Of a stretch of DNA of 5,582 nt, positions 5,212 to 5,582 are shown one piece after another. Location: NCBI GenBank assembly GCA_902462635.1, contig CABQCN010000108.1, forward strand, positions 1 to 5,582. Direction: 5' to 3'. The position numbers were made by a program, and so were the translations under genes. The notes beneath the pieces are model-generated. The model was not told the origin of the DNA and did not search any database. It saw nothing but the letters and a program-made list of their open reading frames with translations. Each line of letters opens with the position of its first letter. Position 1 is the first letter of the stretch. Source of the stretch: an uncultured Oscillospiraceae bacterium. GTDB lineage: Bacteria > Bacillota > Clostridia > UBA1212 > UBA1255.

Positions 5212-5582
5212 ATGATGCTGAATTTCAAAACGCATATGCAAGGAATAGGAAAAGCTTTATACGCCTATTTTCTGGCGGTAGCCCTCAGCTGGGCTGCTTT
5301 TCCTATTATTGTCATAGCGCTGCAGCAATATGCGGAGATCTATACGGTGATAAGCGTTTATACTTTCATCGTAACGATTATTTTTATTTGTATCATATAT
5401 ATGATGATGCACGGTTTTGGGGAGACGGACAGAAAGCCGTATCACTGGGCACGTTATAATATGAAAGGCTTCGTCTGCGGAATCGCGGCGTTCGCGGTGA
5501 TTATAGCGGCAGAGATCATCGTGATTTTTTTGGCTGACCGGTATATTATCGTAAGACATCCGTATTTTACGATCGCTTCTTT
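5212..5582 (+). CDS. Uncharacterised multi-pass membrane protein (3' end outside the window)
   Basis: An ATG at 5212 opens a frame with no stop to the end of the window (123 full codons), preceded by a promoter and a GGAGG site. The product shows three strongly hydrophobic stretches, about residues 15-37, 43-66 and 86-108, consistent with membrane helices. The N-terminus (K6, H8, K14) and the loop at 67-85 (GETDRKPYH, R81, K85) are positively charged, so the positive-inside rule puts both in the cytoplasm, the very short loop 38-42 outside, and the end of helix 3 outside. No catalytic or transporter motif is recognisable and no family can be named. Its separate promoter and lack of redox motifs argue against a role in the upstream complex. 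At least one more segment probably follows, since the frame is still open and hydrophobic residues resume at the edge. Confidence 0.8.
   Translation, partial: MMLNFKTHMQGIGKALYAYFLAVALSWAAFPIIVIALQQYAEIYTVISVYTFIVTIIFICIIYMMMHGFGETDRKPYHWARYNMKGFVCGIAAFAVIIAAEIIVIFLADRYIIVRHPYFTIAS

Noticed and set aside
5166..5459. ATG-started + frame of 97 codons in the last region
   Set aside because: Its start codon lies within the predicted promoter (just before the -10 element), it has no ribosome binding site, and it is out of frame with the hydrophobic protein that has a promoter and GGAGG.

Overview
The window carries a compact three-gene operon for a soluble, multi-cofactor NADH/NADPH/ferredoxin-type oxidoreductase on the + strand, flanked by the end of one unrelated gene and the start of another. 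Base composition is about half G+C. The genes have AGGAGG-like ribosome binding sites, and the flavin/iron-sulfur electron-transfer proteins are of a kind typical of strict anaerobes. Together these suggest a fermentative or acetogenic member of the Clostridia. A gut lineage such as Christensenellales/Oscillospirales would fit, but that placement is inference only.

Layout. Positions 1-96 are the Pro/Thr/Glu-rich C-terminal tail of a protein that begins outside the window, with a perfect 24-bp tandem repeat. An A/T-rich gap of 57 bases follows. Positions 154-657 encode a NuoE/HydC-like [2Fe-2S] subunit and 663-2405 a NuoF/HydB-like FMN/NADH subunit with added ferredoxin domains. Positions 2427-5120 encode an 897-residue fusion of a NuoG-like N-terminal [2Fe-2S] ferredoxin, a complete GltD/NfnB-like FAD/NADPH module, two [4Fe-4S] ferredoxin motifs, a molybdopterin-oxidoreductase-type [4Fe-4S] motif and a short remnant of the following domain. 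The three genes are separated by 5 and 21 bases and are almost certainly co-transcribed. After a 91-base gap containing a good sigma-A promoter, an unrelated multi-pass membrane protein starts at 5212 and runs off the end.

How the genes work together. The NuoE and NuoF subunits form the NADH-oxidising flavin core shared by complex I, bifurcating HydABC hydrogenases and NAD-linked formate dehydrogenases. The third subunit adds an NADPH/FAD site and a chain of Fe-S clusters. It has neither a hydrogenase H-cluster domain nor a molybdopterin catalytic domain, and no hydrogenase or formate dehydrogenase gene lies in the window. The set therefore looks like a transhydrogenase linking NADH, NADPH and ferredoxin, in the manner of the Stn complex described from the acetogen Sporomusa ovata. 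That reading is inference from domain content. The main alternative is an electron-transfer module that works with a catalytic subunit encoded elsewhere.
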